This document shows, piece after piece, positions 30,839 to 42,405 of a stretch of 64,000 nucleotides of DNA. The translations under genes and the position numbers were made by a program. Each line of letters opens with the position of its first letter. Positions within the stretch are counted from its first letter, which is position 1. Where the stretch lies: positions 285,112,272-285,176,271 of the forward strand of contig CM037879.1 of NCBI GenBank assembly GCA_021292165.1, given 5' to 3'. Source of the DNA: Shinisaurus crocodilurus (taxonomy: Eukaryota; Chordata; Lepidosauria; Squamata; Shinisauridae). The notes below the pieces were generated by a model, which was not told the origin of the DNA, made no database searches, and saw only the letters and a program-made list of their open reading frames with translations.

Positions 30839-31169
30839 AGAGATACAAATTTAGAAGGAATGCTTTGAATTTAAATAGGAATACAGTCCATCTCACCATA
30901 GCGTGGAAGACTGTGACCAGGTAACCGATGTATCTGCCTGTTGGGTCTGCTGTCCAGCCAGGCACAAACTGTGGATGGGAAACAGTTCCGATGGTTCTTT
31001 AGCTTTCAATCGGAATTGGACAGGGCAGCCCTTCAAATAGAGGATGCCTTTGACCAAGTATTTTTCAGCTCTTACTGACTGCTTTGAGCATTTGGGGTTA
31101 GATTCCCTGATCTATACTATCTCAGGTGAAGATTTGTATATAAAGTATATGGCTTATGGGGTTCTGGGG

Positions 31170-31870
31170 TCCTAAGGTAGTCATGTGTCCTCTTTTACAG
31201 TCCTCTTGAAGGCACCCTCTGTTTGAAGGGCTCTCCAGTCCAAGTCTGGTGTAAAGACAAAAAAAAAAAAAAAACCATCAGAAGAAAGAGTTGGGCCTTG
31301 AAGCTGCCCATTGACAGCACCTGGACGGCAGACTGAAAAGGCAGGCACACAGGTCAGCTGGTCACGGGGCTTTTCTACACAAGACATTTATTGCGTGCTC
31401 CTGATTCCTTATTCACGGTTGCTCACACAAGCTCTTTAAATGACGTTGTGATCCTCCAGTTTCTCTTCTGTTTTTTTCAGAGCACTTTCCTGGGTTTTAA
31501 ATTACCACTTTCCTGAGGTATTAAATTACAACGGGGAAAATGACACTCTTTCTCCTGGTGTATTTGTGCTGTTCCACTATAACACAGCTCCACCTAGAGG
31601 CTGTGAAGTGGAAAAGCAGGAAAGAAAGAGCTTTTTGTGTAGTAGTGCTCAGACCTCATTGCTGCGATGAAACGGAAAGCAGATACAGCAATTAACGGCC
31701 TAGTGTAGAAAAGGCCACAGTCTTCCACACTATGGCAAACATACTCTATTTCTATTTAAAGTATAATTATTTCTACATTTGCATCTTGATGTATACATTA
31801 CAATATGCAAATGTTATGCAAATTGGTATCATCTTTTGCCCTCTTTTTTGGCAATTCATACATGAGCCAC
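31170..31870 (+). repeat. Interspersed repeat I with nested family-B MITE
   Basis: Flanks 31,170-31,365 and 31,716-31,870 match one continuous stretch at 62,390-62,745 (gtgtcctcttt, ccttgaagctgcccattgac, actctatttctatttaaagt). The MITE at 31,366-31,715 interrupts it. Confidence 0.65.
31366..31715. mobile_element. TIR MITE, family B, nested
   Basis: ggggcttttctacacaagac start, cctagtgtagaaaaggc end, with CAC on both sides. The uninterrupted relative at 62.57 kb reads ggtcacagccttcc, an empty site that supports a 2-3 bp target duplication. Confidence 0.75.
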
Positions 31871-32099
31871 CCTGAGGTGCAGTAAGCATCTGACGCCAAT
31901 ACACCCCTGTCCCCCCACTAATTTGCACTTGGCATTGATTAATGGACCTCAGAGTTCCAATAAGCAACGAAGTAGATCATCCCACAAGCTTGAAATCGGC
32001 TCACTCCTGCTGTATAACAAACCTGTTTAGTCACCAGCTCCTATGTGGAGCCAGGACTCTGTAGCAAAGGGCCTGATTTAAAGATGAAGCAGACTGGGG

Positions 32100-32555
32100 C
32101 AGAGGCGGTGTTAGGAGGCGGCCCACTAGGGCTGGAGCCCTGAATCTTTCACTTGGAGCCCCGAATCCCTGGAAGGCCCTCTGCCCCACCACCCTGCTGT
32201 CCAGGGGCACTTGCTGAAAGAAAGGTACAGGGGCCCTGATGATCTTTGTTGCACCGGATCCCCCTGGATTAGCTGGCTTTTTGCCCACATGTACTTCACC
32301 TCCTGCTGCCCCACCTTGATCTTTTCTGCCTGAGGTTTTTTCCTGAAATCCAATGCCCTCCTTCCCCTGTCCATACATCCCTTTTTACAAATAAGGGTGT
32401 CCTTACGAGACAGGGTCTTTAAAAACACACACAGAGAGAGAGAGAGACTTTAGGGCATATATGAATTAGCAATATGTAAATATGCAAATTTGTGCATTCT
32501 TTTTAATCCTGTGGGCCTGAGCCGTGGATCTTTTCAGTACCTAGCACTGCCCCTG
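32100..32555 (+). mobile_element. hAT-like nonautonomous element, family E, complete
   Basis: CAGAGGCGGTGTTAGGAGGC ... CCTAGCACTGCCCCTG, 456 bp, between GACTGGGG and GACCAGGG (6 of 8 identical). Copies at 6627 and 50,979. Confidence 0.7.
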
Positions 32556-32559
32556 GACC

Positions 32560-33170
32560 AGGGCGGTAGAAAGAATCCTCAGGCGGCAATATGGACACGA
32601 CAACTTCTGAATGAAGCTCTGGGAATCGTAGTTTTGAATATTGTCCGGTGGGGGGGAGAGAGAGAGAAACCCCAACCCACACTTTTCTGCAAGTGGTAAA
32701 ATTAGAACAGGAAGGATCTGGGTAAGATAGACACTTCCTCTCTCATGTGTCAGATCTTTCATTGCATGGGTATTTTGGCACACTCTGCCACCAGCCAAAG
32801 ATTAAGGGCCATTGCAAGACCGCAGGCCCTACCTGCCAGGAAGAACACCGTGGCAAGGGGGAGATCAACCTGGCACCATCCATCATCCAGAGAAGATGCA
32901 GCTCAGTGCCAGCTCTAGGTTTGGGGAGGGTCTTGGGCAAGATGCCCTCAGTGGGCCCACTCCCTGAGTGGCTTCACCTCCTTCTCACTGCCTACTCACT
33001 TGCCATCTCCCTCTGGATTCAGTCTGTACCCGTGCCAGGAGGGAGAGGAAAAGGCAAGAGAAGGAAGATGCTCTGTCTCGTCACTTGTCACTGCTTGCAT
33101 GCTCTGAATGGTGAATGGCCAATGACATTGGCAGTGGGGGCCCTGCAGGGGTTTGGGCCTCGACAAGTGC
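32560..33170. other. No gene; probable family-D-like hAT end
   Basis: cagtgccagctctaggtttg at 32,905 and ggggccctgcaggggtttgg near 33,138 look like the ends of a diverged family-D element. Nothing else recognised. Confidence 0.3.
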
Positions 33171-33174
33171 CCAA

Positions 33175-33504
33175 CAGTGACTGGGTTCAGACAACACTGA
33201 TAACCCACACTCAAGGGTGGAGTATGCATTGAGTGCGGGTTGTCGTTGAACTGTGGGCTGTCATTGAAACGTGGGTTTTCATGTTGTCTGAACCCAGCCA
33301 AGATCACAAACCATGGTGAACAGCCCACAGTTCACAACCCAACAACAAACCATGGGTTCTCTTCGTGGGTTATTCATGGTTAACAAGCAGCTGGCTTAAG
33401 ACAACACGATAATCCATGTTCCAACAAAAATCCACAGTTCAACAGGGACCCACACTCAGCCCTTGAGTGTGGGTTATCGACGTGTTGTCTGAACCCAGTC
33501 ACTG
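33175..33504. repeat. Multi-palindrome MITE, family A, best-defined ends
   Basis: CAGTGACTGGGTTCAGACAA start and TTGTCTGAACCCAGTCACTG end are exact reverse complements over 20 bp. The interior has the three foldback blocks. No matching target duplication is visible. Confidence 0.8.
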
Positions 33505-34002
33505 CCTACCCCTGATGCTGACCCAGCTGCCGTAATGCTTGCTTTCCTCTTCCCTTCCCATACCTTTTGTATCATGTCTATTAGACTGTAAGCCTGCAGA
33601 CAGGGACGGTATTATCTTTAATATATGTACATCTAATTGTGCTCCATGTTGAAGACCAGGCCAAGGTCCAAGAGACCACACAACAATGCCCTTTAATCTG
33701 GAAACCCTTTCCCATAACTAGGCATTCCCATGATTGGGGACATAGCCTTGCTGATTTGTTTTTGTTTTTCTAAACTCTGAGCAAGTTGCCACAATTTTTA
33801 ACTATCGTATTGCAACTCTTGTAAAGACTGGATTTATTTTTGTCTGCTTTTAGCTGGTAGGGGAGGTAGCGAATGTAATCATTATATAATATATTTGTCT
33901 TATTTATTGCTGTATCTATTGGAGAGTTTGTTTCTTTTATTTAGGGAGTGTTGTGGCCTTTAGCTATAAGCAATTAAGTTTGTTTGTGTATAGGTAGAAG
34001 GG

Positions 34003-34047
34003 TGTGTGTGTGTGTGTACACATACACACACACACACGCACACACAC
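34003..34047. repeat. (TG)n/(CA)n microsatellite, self-complementary
   Basis: TG tract followed directly by CA tract, so it can fold into a hairpin. Confidence 0.9.
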
Positions 34048-34489
34048 ATCCAGGAATGTAGGCAGATTTCCAGAAAGAAAGAAAGAAACGAATAAAGCCA
34101 AAACATTGAACAAATGCCAGCCTTGTCGTTTTCACTTAGTGGGCATGTTTGAATGGGAAAATTCATACAGGTTCACTAAGGTGCCACACTGTTGAGCCCA
34201 GGGCCAGCCCTACCATTAGGCAGAGTGAAGCAGCTGCCTCAGGCAGCAGGTTGGAAGGGTGGCAGTCCCACCAGCTGTCACTCCTGAGCCCCCCCACCCC
34301 CACCGCAGCCATTCCCATCCTCCGGCATTACCGCACTAGTAGTGACGGCGAGAACTGCTTGTCGGTTTGCCGGCTTGCTTAGCTGACTTCTCCCGGCATG
34401 GCACAAACAGCGCCGTTGGGAAAGGCCCGTGGACCTGCTCCAACTAAATCCAAGGCACAAGCCCTCAGAAATTATTAAGTTTCCTTAGG

Positions 34490-34935
34490 GAGCAATCCAA
34501 TCAGGATACCCGTAAGCCTCCAAACTCGGAGGATTATTATGGGCATCCCTGTGCAGGGCGGGAGGAGCGCGGAGATGATCTTCACCTCTCCGCTCCTCCG
34601 GTCCCACAAGTCAGCTAGACTGCCGATTTTGGCCGTCTAGCTGGGGCACTTCGGATGGGGAGGGAAGAAGGCTGGAGCACTGACAGGATACGTCGTATCC
34701 TGGCAGCCTCAGTTCCCTCCCCTCCCTACCCCCTTTATCCCTTCTCCAAGGTCACTTTTACGACCTCAGGGAAGCAGCCAGGCATGGTTCATTACACGCC
34801 GGCTGCAATGGCAGGGAGTGGGATCTGAGCACAGATCCTCAGTCCAAGGTCAGAGCTCTTTGACCGACCTTGGATCTGGGAATCCAAAAAATCCTACAGC
34901 CCCCTAGACACTGTCTAGGGGGCCATAGGATCACT
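34490..34935. repeat. GC-rich TIR element, family F
   Basis: gcaatccaatcaggataccc at the left and ggggccataggatcactctg at the right; internal gtcagctagactgccgattt and tgacaggatacgtcgtatcc hairpins. Confidence 0.55.
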
Positions 34936-34984
34936 CTGTTAGTCCTTCACAACAACAACAAAAAGGCTTTAAAAAAAGACCACC

Positions 34985-35415
34985 TTCTCCCATACAAGCT
35001 TGCCTGGGTTTCAAGATCTTTGGGGGAGGCCCTTCACTCGGTACCACCACCGTCAGAGGCACGTTCGGTGGGGACGCGAGAGAGGGCCTTCTCAGTGGCC
35101 ACTCCTATGTTCTGGAGCTCCCCACCAAGGGAAGCTAGGTTGGCGTCTCTTTGTTGTCCTTCTGCCGGCAGACAAAGGTGTCTTTCTTCCGGCAGGCCTG
35201 TGTCATATAAGCTGGTCTGTTGCTAAAGGGTTTTTTTAATTGGCTGGTGTGCTGTTTATTTCTTCTTGTCGTCGTGTTTTTAATGTATTTGTTTTTTTAA
35301 TTTATGTTCTCGTTAAGATTTTATTGTTAATCTGGATGTTGTTGTTATTGCTAGCCACCTTGAGCGCCTTTTTTTTTTTTTTTTTGGCGGAAAGGCAGGA
35401 TAAGCATTAAATAAA
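34985..35415 (+). repeat. L2-like LINE 3' end
   Basis: A relic reads RERAFSVATPMFWSSPPREA, the ERAFSVAAPRLWNSLP-type C-terminal motif. The 3' UTR has ttgctagccaccttgagcgc, a T tract, ggcggaaaggcaggataagc and AAATAAATAAAT. Confidence 0.6.
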
Positions 35416-36035
35416 TAAATAACGATAAAAATAATTGCGGTAAAGGAAAAGAGGCCATTCCAGGCCATTGGGGGCTCCTCATGCTACAGCTGAGCTTCGC
35501 CGTTCATGTGCCTCGCGGTTTAAATCAATGCTGCCGACAACTGTGTCTATGAAACGTTATGAATGGAGACGTGTCCTGCGATAACCTCGCTGCTCTTCCC
35601 CCCCTATGGCAGACTGGCCTGGGTTGCTTTCCCTTCTGTGTCCTTGAGGTCTTTACGTCACAACAATAATTCCGGGTAGAGGGCTGAAAGAAATCTGCCT
35701 GCCTTCTCACGGGCAATCCCTCCCCCTCTGCATCCCTTTCGATATATCATTTTTATCTTGTGATGGTGGTTGAAGGTGACCCATGAGCTTCGCAACCAGA
35801 AATCAGGTTGAAGTTGAATGCAGACTATCCTAGGCCCCGAAAGCCGGGCACGTATGAGTTGGGGTGGCCCAAGTCTTATTTCAGGGTGCAAAACCTCAAT
35901 TCCTTACTCATGTAGGTAGACCTGGGATGAGAAGAGTGATGCAATTTGGTAGTCCAGACTCTGGACTTCACAGTCTTATGGGACCTCCTCCCGCCAACTT
36001 GGGTAGGCTATGGCTTTGAAAGGACAGCTAAGAAA

Positions 36036-36038
<3 letters not shown>
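35416..36038. other. No recognised feature
   Basis: Low-copy sequence within the window; no exon or repeat signature seen. Confidence 0.3.

Positions 36039-36076
<38 letters not shown>
36036..36076. repeat. (ATT)n microsatellite
   Basis: About 13 ATT units. Confidence 0.95.
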
Positions 36077-36078
<2 letters not shown>

Positions 36079-36171
36079 TTACTAAAGTGTATTTCTTCAC
36101 ATGGTCCTGCGTTCCCCTCTTCTATGGTAATGTGTATCATTTCACTGCCAAATGAATTATAAATTAAGGGC

Positions 36172-36570
36172 GCAATCCAAGGGGGATGTCCGCCATAGTA
36201 GCCCCCCAAACATGGAGGAATTCGGGCATCCTATGAAGAGAAGGAGAAGTGTGGAGGTGAAGGTCGCCTCTGTACTCCTCCCGCCCTGCGAAGCCGCTAG
36301 ACGGCTGATTTCGGCCACCTAACCGTGGCGCTTCGAAGGGAGATGGAAGGAGGTTGAGGTGTGGCCAGGATACATTATATCTTGGTGACTCCAGTCTCCT
36401 CCTTTCCCCACCTCCCGGAACGCCCCCTAAACCCCTTCTCCGAGGTCGCTCTTCCGACCTCAGAGGTTCTTTCCATGCCAGCTGTGAGCGGAGGAGGGGG
36501 ATCCAAGCGCAGAACCCCAGCTCCGGGGTTGGAGCTGTTTTCCTCTCTCTCTCTCTCTCCTGTGTGAGTC
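36172..36570. repeat. GC-rich TIR element, family F
   Basis: gcgcaatccaagggggatgt ... gccgctagacggctgatttc ... ggccaggatacattatatct; the right end is eroded into a CT tract. Confidence 0.5.
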
Positions 36571-36894
36571 ACTGACGGGGAACGAGCACACCCCCTGCAT
36601 CTGTCAGTATTTTTCCATCCTACCCACAATCTTACATAACAGGAGCACAATTTAAGACATGCAACTCAAGGGCAGTGCCCCAGCCGTCGCTTCTGCAACT
36701 GATTTCTGCAGACCTCAGACACAGGACTTGGTTACGCCAAAATAAGCTGGTGAGACCACGGGGGTGGGGTGGAGGAATGAGAAGGGAAGAGGGAACTGGA
36801 TTTCAAGGAGGGGATGAGAAAGGAGCCGTACTTACATAAATAAACCCTGTGCAAGCATTAATTGTAGCACTGTGCACCAAATTGCCCCTTTGCG

Positions 36895-37013
36895 AAGCCT
36901 TCTCCAACCTGGTGCCTACAAATCCCAGCATCCCAATCCACCATGGCTGTAGTGATTATGGGAGTGGTAGTCCGACAGATCTGGAAGGTACCCTGTTGGG
37001 GAAGGCTGGATTA
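36895..37013. repeat. Palindromic MITE, family P1
   Basis: ccttctccaacctggtgcct, then the inverted return ggagtggtagtccgacagat, ctggaaggtaccctgttggg, gaaggctgg. Confidence 0.6.
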
Positions 37014-37094
37014 ACCTATTTGCAGGGGAAAGTGACTGTGGGGATTGTGGCGGGAGAAAGGTGATGTGAGCATCCCTTTCTTAGGCCGTTGCTT

Positions 37095-37764
37095 GTTTAA
37101 TAGTCTTGTACGTTTGTACTAAAGTTTGTACGTTTGTACGTGTGTACGTATGTCCGCACGGCTCGCGTGCCTCGCATTGGCTCCTACACGGTTGGACGGA
37201 TCCGCCCCAAACTTGGCACGCATACTCCCCATCACCCAAGGACAAAGACTGGTGGGTTCAAATCTCCGAAAAAACCCCACCACGCACCTGTACAGCCCAA
37301 AATAGATGAGAGCCAATGGCGACACTTGGAATGTTCACAGGGGCCATTCAGGAGTGGTTATGCAAATAGCTCCAACGGCATTTAGAATGTTGGTATGCAC
37401 TGCCACAGGGACCCAATCAGAATGAACTGCAGCCAGGGCCTACGCGGGGGTGGGTGGGGGGAATTTAGGAAAATGACGACCCGGGCAACGCCATTGTGTA
37501 GTCCTGGGGGGGGAGCAGGGATTTCAGTGTGGTCCGGGGGGGGGAGCAGGGATTTCAGTGCGTAGTACCGGGGACGACGACAGGGAATTCTTCATTGTGT
37601 AGTCCTGGGGGATTTCTTTGTGTAATCCTGGGGGAGTTGGTGGTCCTGGGGGAGCTGGGATTCCAAGGGATTCCAAACAGTGGACAGCTACCTTAAGGAA
37701 TTTCGAACAAATAGTGCCTATAGGATAATGACGAGCCGGGCAACGCCGGGTAAAAAAAGCTAGT
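37095..37764 (+). mobile_element. Helitron-like nonautonomous element
   Basis: The 3' end reads gccgggcaacgccgggtaaa then GCTAG followed by T: a short hairpin upstream of CTRR at an A/T insertion site, as in Helitrons. An internal block (gggagcagggatttcagtg) is tandemly duplicated at about 37,510-37,560. The 5' end is not fixed. Confidence 0.5.
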
Positions 37765-37826
37765 GTGTAAATAAAACAAATGTTACCAAAAAATACCCCT
37801 AGTACTCCCTTATCCAGATGAAACTA

Positions 37827-37963
37827 AGGGTGCAATCCTATGCATGTTGAGACATAAATAAGTCCTACAACTCCCAGAATCCTCCAGCCAGCCATGCTGC
37901 CTGGGGATACTGGCAGCTGTAAGTTTTATTTTTGTCTAAACAGGCATAGGATTGTGCCCTAAA
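37827..37963. repeat. TIR MITE, family J
   Basis: AGGGTGCAATCCTATGCATG at one end and GGCATAGGATTGTGCCCT at the other; the interior echoes ctacaactcccagaatcctc. Confidence 0.7.
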
Positions 37964-38336
37964 CTGTGGTATTGCTACCTCAGAACATCTTGTCGCTCAG
38001 GCAGGTGCACCCCTACGCCCCGTCACATTACTCACAGTCTCACACATGAATATTGGCAAAATATTAAGTGTATGCAGTGCTGCACCACCGCACCGGCTGC
38101 TACTGCACTGTGTCCGTGTCTCTGCGTTCTGTGTTCCCCATCATGCCGCCTGGGTAAATCATGCATGCGCAACAATTGTGCATGCACAGAACATCTCCCC
38201 CACCCAAGACACGTCTGAGTGGAGAAACCTTTTCAGGAGGGTGTCCGGGGAACACTCCTCAAGCAGCTGTGCCTGTGACCGTTCATTGGCTCTTGCAAGC
38301 CATCAAAGCCACAGGGAAGTGGGGAGCGCACACCAT

Positions 38337-38672
38337 GACTGGGTTCAGACAACACGAGAGCACACACTCAAGAGTTGAGTATGGGTTGAGTGTGGGTTGT
38401 CGTTGAACCGTGGGTTGTCGTTGAAACATGGGTTATTGCGTTGTCTGAACCCAGCCGAGATAACAAACCATGGTTTGTTCACCACGAACAACCCACAGTT
38501 CACAACCCAACAACAAACCATGGGTTCTCTTCATGGTTTGTTAGCGCAGCTGGGTTTAGAGAACACGATAACCCACGTTTCGGCTATAGCCCACGTTTCA
38601 ACAACAACTCACGGTTCAATGGCCGGCCACATTCAACCCTTGAGTGTGGATTATAGTGTTGTCTGAACCCAA
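38337..38672. repeat. Multi-palindrome MITE, family A
   Basis: GACTGGGTTCAGACAACACG start; GTTGTCTGAACCCAACC end. The right arm has an extra ttcggctatagcccacg block. Confidence 0.75.
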
Positions 38673-38716
38673 CCAACATAGTAGTATTTGATCCTACAAG
38701 GCTTTGTCCTCTATTG

Positions 38717-38800
38717 CAGTGTTCTCCAACCTTGGGTCCCCAGATGTTTTTGGCCTGCAACTCCCAGCATGCCCCAGCCAGCCAAGGTTGGAGAACACTG
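38717..38800. mobile_element. P2 MITE, internally deleted, with 8-bp target duplication
   Basis: 84 bp: full left arm and short right arm ending GGTTGGAGAACACTG, flanked by CTCTATTG at 38,709-38,716 and 38,801-38,808. Confidence 0.88.
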
Positions 38801-38808
38801 CTCTATTG

Positions 38809-39343
38809 CACCTATGTGGGAGAAGAGTGAACGGGACAGTTACAGTAATCCCAGGCTTAGTCCCAGAACCTGTTTTAACTGTCACACGCACATACACACG
38901 CAACATGTGCAGAAGAATGGGAGGGCAGAAGAGTGGTGGGCTGCTCCATCTAGGCATGGGAGAACCAGCAACCTTTGACCTTCCCTGAGGATTCTCCCAA
39001 AATCGCTTTGATGAAGCTCATTTCGGCTCGCTCTCCCATTTCCGTTTTCAACCTGTTTTTGTCTCATTCGGACGGGGAAAGTTTCTGTGGGATTCCCCTC
39101 CCCCATTGACTGAAGCGTGCAAATGCATACTTTTTGGGAGATGCACATTCAAAGTGTGCCTTTTAAAAATTACACGTTTTTCAAATGCGGTTGCAAGTTT
39201 GGGAATTCTGCTGCGAGAATTTCTCAGGGGGGGGGGGGAAGCACTCCTGCTCGATTTTGGAATTGTGAATGGGACATGCTCGCCTGAATTTTCGTACAGA
39301 AACTAAATCCTCTTATACCCTATCTCCTTCCCTCCTCTGCACT
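38809..39343. other. No recognised feature
   Basis: Low-copy sequence; only a poly-G run at 39,229-39,239 stands out. Confidence 0.3.
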
Positions 39344-39892
39344 CAGCATAGAAACTAAGCAGGCTGCCTGGGGAAGGAAGCCGCCTCTTCCATGCCCGGT
39401 CATGTTGTTCGAATGCCTGACTGCCGTCTCCCAAAGCAGTTACTTTACTCCCAACTCAAGGATGGAAAGCGGAATATCGGTGGTCAATATAAGAGGTTTA
39501 AAGATGTTCATAAGGCTAATCTAAAAAAATGCAATATAAACATCGAAAACTGGGAAGCTCTGGCCCATGAACGATCTAAATGGAGGTTGGCCTTTCACAA
39601 AGGCTCCATGGACTTTGAAGAAGCCCGAGTGCAAGGTGAAAGGGAGAAACGTGCTAAGCGAAAAGCACGTCAAATGAATCCTTTACAGGACCATCTTCTA
39701 TCTGGTAACCTGTGTCCTCACTGTGGGAAGCTGTGTGGATCTAGAATTGGCCTCCACAGTCACTTACGGACCCATCGCTAGTCAGTCTACACAATCCTCT
39801 TTAGAATTTCCTCCTTTTATCCCGGAAGACAATCTTACTCGGTCACGAGTGATCGCCTGATGATGATGACCCAGCATAGAAATACAGCAGGC
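39344..39892 (+). mobile_element. 3' fragment of the zinc-finger LINE, with target duplication
   Basis: 39,398-39,781 encodes GHVVRMPDCRLPKQLLYSQL through [20 protein letters not shown], almost identical to the copy at 29.6 kb. The 3' UTR ends in TGATGATGATGA. CAGCATAGAAA plus a similar continuation occurs at 39,344 and 39,872, fitting target-primed insertion. This copy supplies the 3' end missing from the other. Confidence 0.82.
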
Positions 39893-40859
39893 CACTGGAG
39901 GAGGGATGGCGCTCCCTATTCCCCGTCTCTCAGCCCCCAGCAGGCTAGTAGAAAACATTTGCAAACTAGCGACTATGAGGACTTATTTGCAAAGCTGGAG
40001 TGAGTGAGTGAGTCCCATTAAACCCTGAGGAATTTCAATATAAATGCATAGAATCGAGGCAGGCAGCACAACCATGCAGCCCTTGGCTGGCACACGCGCT
40101 GGAAACTACTAGCAAGATGTGAGTCCAATCACGTACGCCCGGAAAGGCATCCACCCCAACATGCAAGAGTGACAACTCCCTTCAGCACAGGAGCTTGCCA
40201 AATCCATCAGCTGTTAATGCCGCCGGAAGCTCAACTCACACCTCAGATCAAAATTGTGCTGGCACAAGCAAACGTGGGCAGAAGTGCCGCTTTTCTAGCT
40301 GCCCGCTCTCTGTATGCAGTGTGTATGCTTATTGCTTCCGCATGAGCATCAAAAAGACTCAACTAGATTACAGCCGATCATCTATCGTTAAACACTTAGC
40401 CTAAATTACTGGAAATAGGCAAAAAATAAAACCCAACAACCATTGGCTATATTCACAGCACACAAGCCCTGGATTAGGCCCACATCCAGGGATAATGTGA
40501 CACAGCATTGCATGCTGTGCAAAGGATGCTGGGTGATTACATTCTTTGGGTTGGACCCCAGTGTTAGTGGTGATATAATAGATGCGCTACTCTCAGTGCT
40601 GGCTCCAGGTTTTTGTGGGCCCTTGAGCAAGACACCCACAATGGGCCCCTCCCTCGGTGAGTCTTATCTTTTCACTAGAAGTGGGAGCGAGCCTTGCAGC
40701 GGCTGCCTAACTAATTCTTCGAGCTAGTCGATTTTCCTTCTCCCCCTTCCACAGACCTGACACGCGAACACAATTGAGCTGCGAATCAGCAAGATCTGAT
40801 CTTTTGCTCGAGGCTCGAGAGATAGCTCCCTTCTAACTCTGAAGCTGAATATTATAAAC
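39893..40859. other. No recognised gene; family-D-like hAT scrap
   Basis: cagtgctggctccaggtttt near 40,597 resembles a family-D end; the rest is low-copy. Confidence 0.3.
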
Positions 40860-41039
40860 CAGGGGTCTTCAAACTACGGTCCGTGGGCCAGATCCGCCCC
40901 AGCATGCCCTTCCATCCGGCCTGGCTCCGTAGGCCCGAACTGGGCCCGCCCGGGCTCTCAGCCGCCCGCCCAGGCTTGCCAGGTTCTTCGCTCTCCCCGG
41001 AGAGCCAGCTGCGCGGGCTGCACTGCCCGCGCTGGTCCA

Positions 41040-41138
41040 GTCGCGTCACTTCCAGCGCGGCGGAAGTGACGCGCAGGACCCTGTTCCATCATGCTGGACG
41101 CCCGCGCTCTGTTTCTGAACAGAGCGCGGGAGTCCAGC
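41040..41138. other. Two GC-rich hairpins in the hAT left arm
   Basis: cgcgtcacttcc / ggaagtgacgcg around 41,041-41,076, and gcccgcgctctgttt / aacagagcgcgggag around 41,101-41,133. Confidence 0.75.
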
Positions 41139-41339
41139 GCGACAGAGCGGAGCAGAATGACGCGGCTCCGGCGGTGGTGGCGGCAGTGGGGCAGCGGCGG
41201 CGGGGCTTCGGCAGCAGCAGCGGCGGCGGCAGGGCTTCGGTGGGGACAGCGGCGGCGGGTGCAGGTACGGTGGCGACGGGTCCAGCGGCGACGGGGTGGG
41301 TGGCGGGGTGGATCCGGGAGCGGCGGCGGCAATGCTGCT

Positions 41340-42405
41340 GGCTGAGGGGGGAAAAGAGGGAGCCCGCTCGGTGGTCTCCTCCTCCTACTCCACACGAGTA
41401 GAGCGAGGCCCAGGGCTGTACGAGAGCCCGCTTAGGGAGCTGCGGAAAAAGGGCCGCCCCCTCTCCCTCCCTCCCTCGCTGCTTGGCCTGAGCCTGCCCC
41501 TTTTTGGGGAAGGAGGGTGGCGGCGGTGGAGAAAGGAATTGGGACTTCTGCTGGAGAAGGAGGAAGAGGGGAGGGCGCGATTAAAACATGAGAGCTGCGA
41601 CCCGGTGTCGGTGAAGCGAGGCTGGGGTCCAGAGGGAGGGAGGCAGCTGAGGGGAACAGAAGCCTCCTTTGAGCAGCTCTGAGTGGCCCGTCGCTGATTT
41701 CTCAGCGGAGTGAGGACGGAGGAGGTGTAGAAAGCGGGTGTTAATCCCACCCCACCTCTTACTCAGTAGCCTCTTACTTGGACTCGGTTGCTGCAGCGCC
41801 CTGCACCCCTCCTCGCCCGCAGCTCCCCCTCTCCTTCCCTCTTGCAAGCGGCTGGTCTCTTCTCGTCTCCCTCCCTTTCCTCCTAATCCCAGCCCCTGCT
41901 AAGACGCGCACACTTCTCTCTCCCCACCACCACACTCTCTTTTTGCACTCCATGAGAATTCCTCTCTTTAATCTTCCACCACCACCTTCTAAGGATCCTA
42001 ATCTGTCTGTAGGATGATCCCTGAAGAACCCGAGGGCGGTACAATGCTCCATTATCAGACTGGAATATAGATGAGAAAGAGGGGTCGTGGTGGTGGTGGA
42101 AATCACCCAAATTTCCTTCCCCACACTCCCTTTTTCTTGATGGTGGCACTTCATAACAGTAAGATCACACCTTTTTTGTAAATATATATATAAGCATTTG
42201 GGGGGAGAAGGGTGTTAGGTTTTTATTATTATTTTTTTATATAATATATAGCTGGATTTTGCCATCACAAACGATGCTTCGGCACAAGTGAATGAAAATG
42301 TCCACTAGAACTCCATTGCCCACGGTGAATGAACGCGACATTGAAAATCACACCTCTCATGGTGAAGGACGGCAAGAAGTTTCCTCTCAAACCAGTCGTT
42401 CTGGG
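41340..42405 (+). pseudogene. MARK3: Captured 5' leader and N-terminal codons of MARK3
   Basis: From ATG at 42,298 the frame reads [20 protein letters not shown] and then [16 protein letters not shown]: 36 residues matching the start of MAP/microtubule affinity-regulating kinase 3 with a few substitutions. Homology ends at 42,405 in G-rich transposon sequence, before the kinase domain. An upstream ATG at 42,292 is in frame. The preceding CT-rich and AT-rich DNA looks like a native 5' UTR, but its left border (about 41,340) is a guess. Confidence 0.75.

Noticed and set aside
41091..41682. Glycine/arginine-rich ORFs in the CpG-rich block as host genes
   Set aside because: They are frames through GGC repeats inside the hAT arm, open on both strands because of composition.
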